Below, piece after piece: positions 63,001 to 64,000 of a DNA stretch of 64,000 nucleotides. Each line of letters opens with the position of its first letter. Within the stretch, counting starts at the first letter, position 1. The position numbers and the translations under genes were made by a program. The notes below the pieces were generated by a model. The model saw only the letters and a program-made list of their open reading frames with translations, was not told where the DNA came from and did no database searches. This DNA comes from Micromonospora parva. Its GTDB lineage: Bacteria > Actinomycetota > Actinomycetes > Mycobacteriales > Micromonosporaceae. The stretch is taken from the NCBI RefSeq assembly GCF_000718515.1, contig NZ_JNZS01000011.1, positions 124,001 to 188,000 on the forward strand, given 5' to 3'.

Positions 63001-63537
63001 TGCAAGTTCCGCGACTTCAAGTGCCTGTTCAGCGGCGGTGAGGGCGCCAAGAAGTGGTGGCGCGGTAACCGCGACTGGGTCACCGGCACCGTCGGAACGC
63101 TCGGCGTGGGTATCTGCATCGTCGCCACCGCCGGGGTCTGCGCGGTCGCCGGTGCCGTCGGCCTCGGGGTCGCCCTCGGCGGCCGGATGCTCGACGTCCA
63201 GTCCTCGAAGAGCGGTTGGACCCAGGACAACGTCGAACGGATGTTCACCGGTATGGCGATCGACTATGCCTCGTCCAAGATCCCAGGCGTGCGGCTGTTC
63301 AAGACAACCCGTTCCGGGGCGACAGTCCATGCTCCACGCAGCGCCCGCAACCCGACCCAGGACTACAGCCTGACCTGGCGGCAGCAGTTCAAACCGGGCG
63401 GCACCTGGGACGGCGGAGCGATGCTGGCGGGCGGAGGCCGCACTGCCGGACAACTCGGTTGGTGGGGGGTGTCGGCACCCGGCGGCATCGCACCCTGGCA
63501 ACAGGACATTCCGTTCACCGATCCGCTGAAATGGTGA
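57055..63537 (+). CDS. Secreted RHS/YD-repeat protein with variable C-terminal region
   Basis: 2160 residues from GTG 57055, with GGAGG 7 bases upstream. A membrane-leader signal segment (RTWAFFVMLLVAALTATTLF, then PPARAAAP) precedes a SpvB-like N-terminal region (about 261-345), many YD repeats forming the RHS shell (for example YDARGRQVSRNDPDKG), and the RHS core end VIGRFVSIDPVFNED ... GYAYSGNSPITHSDPSG (about 1828-1863). After that, about 295 residues have no recognised motif: a hydrophobic stretch VGICIVATAGVCAVAGAVGLG and a Trp/Gly-rich tail. In polymorphic toxins this part is the effector. It is probably co-transcribed with the 2152-residue gene (57-base gap). Confidence 0.93.
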   Translation: MQSSLPTHGPVSSSTTSRTWAFFVMLLVAALTATTLFVPPARAAAPEPFAAPKAAKVKAVPVRSAPAGKAPATAAVPEASAQPAPRWPSAGTAEVDLPAAPAQGRMASPARAGTLPVRVNRPEATARGASSVPSRVRVSVLDQRAAEQARIRGVLIRVARADGATGRGTVELGVDYRAFATAYGADWASRLRLVSLPACALGSPERPECAGTVLPTRNDLAARTATAAVPVEPRLTEKGGLDLAAQGSLFALTAGPSGAAGDYGATSLSPSATWSAGSSSGDFTWSYPMRNPPGLNGPTPEMKLSYSAQSVDGRHAASNNQPSWVGEGFEFVPGDFIERRYRSCGQDMDGDSNNNATKTGDLCWETNNATLSLGGSGGELIYNATDGYWHPRRDDGTRAERIVGGTSYGNGDNDGEYWKVTTTNGTQYWFGRHKLAGWTSDKAVTNSTWTVPVFGNDPNEPCRGSSFAASDCMQAWRWNLDYVVDPHGNTMSLWYAKESNGYARNNSADDVASYTRGGYLTRIEYGTDNRTEVGGVRTDSLYRGVAAPMRVEFTTADRCLNDCSQHDAAHWPDTPWDQECTGDSCLIGAPTFWSKKRLSAVTTQVRDGSAYRNVERWTLTHTFPDPGDGTRAGLFLKKISHQGLVGTTTSIPDIEFTETQLSNRVDTIDHSAAMNWMRLAAIRSESGGTVNVTYSDPDCVIGSRMPSAAHNNTLRCYPVRWTPEGYPNPVTDWFHKYVVTTIYEIDHTGGVPPNGSPRTAYKYSYLGDPAWHYADDDGLIGKKDKTWSVWRGYEKVGVTVGDPGEQTYVETKYFRGMHGDKQPSGTRNVPVTGTGVPTVNDEDAYAGMEREKTTHNGPGGPVISREVSEPWQSAATASRTINGDLVEARFVDVSGKHNRVTLDAGRGERVTSQYTTFDGDGLPTRVDDRGDTAKTGDEQCVKTEYANNTTNWLIGQPHTRSTYAVSCADATNPTTLTADKVISVDRISYDGNAHGVAPTRGEVSRNEEMSAWTAGVPSFVTVSRAAFDAYGRVTETWDAMDFRSTTTYTPASGGPLTKTVVTNPLSHTTTSEQEPGWGLATRITDANGKVTQLAYDGLGRLTGVWKPGRDKATQSANTSYEYLIRADAPSVITTRALNPAGNQVTAYELYDGLLRKRQTQAASPSGGRLLTDTFYDTAGREATSYSAYHASGTPGTTLVTATEKAFVPSQMRTEYDGAGRPTASIFQPYGVERYRTRTYYAGDRVDVTPPSGGTVTSKVGDALGRTVELRQFHGATPTGSYESTWYRYDAKGQLDRVTDPAGNHWTFGYDARGRQVSRNDPDKGSTTMTYDNADRVTSSTDARSKKLVHVYDPLGRKRATYENQVGGPQRAAWVYDTLAKGQLSQSTRMVGSAPYQVKITGYTDAYQPTGTQVIIPSSETGLDGTYNFAYTYNVDGSVASSAYPQTGDLPIETVFNHYDPVNGLPKQMTTLYGAQPQSSYVADTDYNALGKVDQYEMYTGLYSETGSRFFRSFSYELETGRLTGSRTDRDSVAPHTITDVRYSYDEVGNIKKMSDLAAVGGADNQCFSHDFRGQLTEAWTPSNGDCDAAPTVATLGGPAKYWLKWDIDPAGRRMTEIDRAAPSGERTTSYTYGYPAGGSSLPHALNGTSTTVNGVVTETAAYTYDEAGNTLTRPTPTAGKQTLTWDPEGMLATSTDSTGTTSYVYDADGNRLIRKDPTGKTLYLAGQELRYRNSDQSKTCTRYYTFAGQAVASRTTAGLVWLASDHQGTAQVSVRESDQQVTVRRQTPYGTPRGGQPAWPNSKGFVGGTVDNTGLVHLGAREYDPVIGRFVSIDPVFNEDAPEQMNGYAYSGNSPITHSDPSGREPGGSWMYVGSDRWTSTKGGYRYHFRADYYLFCRYGGSQCLGGVGGTAYWIPMQYAGLPGVWLVARVVVHVWRVALNFSGPVAGPASSPKPRVQIPTTPACPTVPVPAKPEGELDGPTCKFRDFKCLFSGGEGAKKWWRGNRDWVTGTVGTLGVGICIVATAGVCAVAGAVGLGVALGGRMLDVQSSKSGWTQDNVERMFTGMAIDYASSKIPGVRLFKTTRSGATVHAPRSARNPTQDYSLTWRQQFKPGGTWDGGAMLAGGGRTAGQLGWWGVSAPGGIAPWQQDIPFTDPLKW

Positions 63538-63558
63538 ACCGCGGTCAGTAGCTGGCAA

Positions 63559-63587
63559 CCGGTCGGGGTCGTGGCGGCCCCGACCGG
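63559..63587 (+). terminator. 10-bp hairpin after the RHS gene
   Basis: Arms 63559-63568 and 63578-63587 pair perfectly with a 9-base loop, 22 bases past the RHS stop. It partly uncouples the downstream gene. Confidence 0.7.
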
Positions 63588-63619
63588 GCTATCGTGAGTC
63601 CCTCGATGGGGAGGCGTGG

Positions 63620-64000
63620 ATGGGAAAGCAGCGGGTCGGCGTTGGCGCGCGCGGCAGCGGCGCCGGGCGCGTCCGATTCAAGGTCGGCCTGATGGCCGCC
63701 GCCTTCTTGCTGGCAGGCGTCGCCCTGCTCGGCGGTTCGCTCGGTTATCGGTGGCACGTCTCGGCCGAGGCTGACCGGTTGCAGAGCGATGGCGTGCCGA
63801 TCACTGCCACCATCTCTGACCGCTCCGGTGGCGGCGGCCGAGGCAGCGGCATCGACCGCATCGAGATCAATTATCTGTTCGACGGGGTGCAGTACGAGAA
63901 GTGGATCCCGTGCGCCGGTCTGACGGGTTGTCACAGCACGCCGGGGCCGCAGGTGACGATCCGGGTCGACCCCGCCGATCCGGAACTGTTCGTGGCCGAG
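63620..64000 (+). CDS. DUF3592-like membrane protein, N-terminal part (runs off the right edge)
   Basis: 127 residues seen from ATG 63620 (GGGGAG 6 bases upstream). A basic N-terminus, one transmembrane helix (FKVGLMAAAFLLAGVALLGGS), then an extracytoplasmic domain VPITATISDRSG ... INYLFDGVQYEKWIPCAGLTGCHSTPG ... VTIRVDPADPELF, the DUF3592 pattern. Position directly after the RHS gene suggests an immunity or accessory role, but DUF3592 proteins are also common alone. A hairpin lies between the two genes. Confidence 0.72.
   Translation, partial: MGKQRVGVGARGSGAGRVRFKVGLMAAAFLLAGVALLGGSLGYRWHVSAEADRLQSDGVPITATISDRSGGGGRGSGIDRIEINYLFDGVQYEKWIPCAGLTGCHSTPGPQVTIRVDPADPELFVAE

Noticed and set aside
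1..64000. tRNA, rRNA, insertion sequences, phage genes
   Set aside because: I found no cloverleaf-like sequence, transposase or integrase motif, or direct-repeat attachment sites in the window.

Overview
The window is chromosomal DNA of a high-GC actinomycete, most likely Micromonosporaceae (Micromonospora or a close relative). The reasons are very high GC with strong third-position GC bias, many GTG starts (plus apparent TTG and CTG starts), strong AGGAGG ribosome sites, a four-gene conservon, a CelR-type cellulase operator, and sugar ABC operons without their own ATPase. I see no rRNA, tRNA, insertion sequence, prophage or CRISPR array. The sequence starts inside a penicillin-binding lipoprotein gene and ends inside a membrane protein gene.

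Layout. 0.5-5.6 kb: giant NAD-glutamate dehydrogenase. 5.65-7.4 kb: class F-like sortase and its repeat-rich probable substrate; the substrate gene carries an apparent frameshift inside a tandem repeat. 8-9.8 kb: secreted CBM2-GH6 cellulase behind a CelR box. 9.9-14.3 kb: sodium:solute symporter with a small partner and two related hypothetical proteins. 14.6-18.4 kb: conservon (sensor kinase, roadblock protein, DUF742 protein, GTPase). 18.4-26.6 kb: lactonase, binding-protein/VWA fusion, sugar phosphotransferase, two SpoIIE-type phosphatases and a MarR regulator. 26.8-32.2 kb: xylose locus (divergent ROK regulator, xylA, xylB) and an MFS exporter-like protein. 32.5-38.8 kb: alpha-glucoside operon (binding protein, two permeases, LacI regulator, GH13 glucosidase). 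39-45 kb: secreted M23 peptidase, TspO, a tight four-gene operon ending in a 47-residue membrane protein, a thymidylate-kinase-like protein, SDR and epimerase. 45-49.3 kb: RpiR regulator with murQ, group 2 sigma factor, NlpC/P60 hydrolase. 50.5-63.5 kb: two giant secreted proteins, one with LamG and four repeated module pairs and one RHS/YD-repeat protein, followed by a DUF3592-like membrane protein.

How it fits together. One theme is plant-polysaccharide use: cellulose (GH6), xylose (XylAB) and alpha-glucosides (ABC importer plus GH13), each with a recognisable local operator (CelR box, ROK site over the xylA -10 region, LacI palindrome). A second theme is the cell surface: sortase and wall protein, M23 and NlpC/P60 hydrolases, MurNAc recycling, the polyprenyl-phosphate sugar transferase and the giant secreted pair. 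A third is signalling through the conservon and PP2C phosphatases. Convergent genes are separated by long hairpins that probably terminate both ways.

The least explained parts are the giant secreted pair at 50.5-63.5 kb with its unrecognised RHS C-terminus, the frameshifted sortase substrate, the apparent CTG start of the alpha-glucosidase, and a leaderless, self-overlapping operator/promoter in front of the RpiR-murQ operon.
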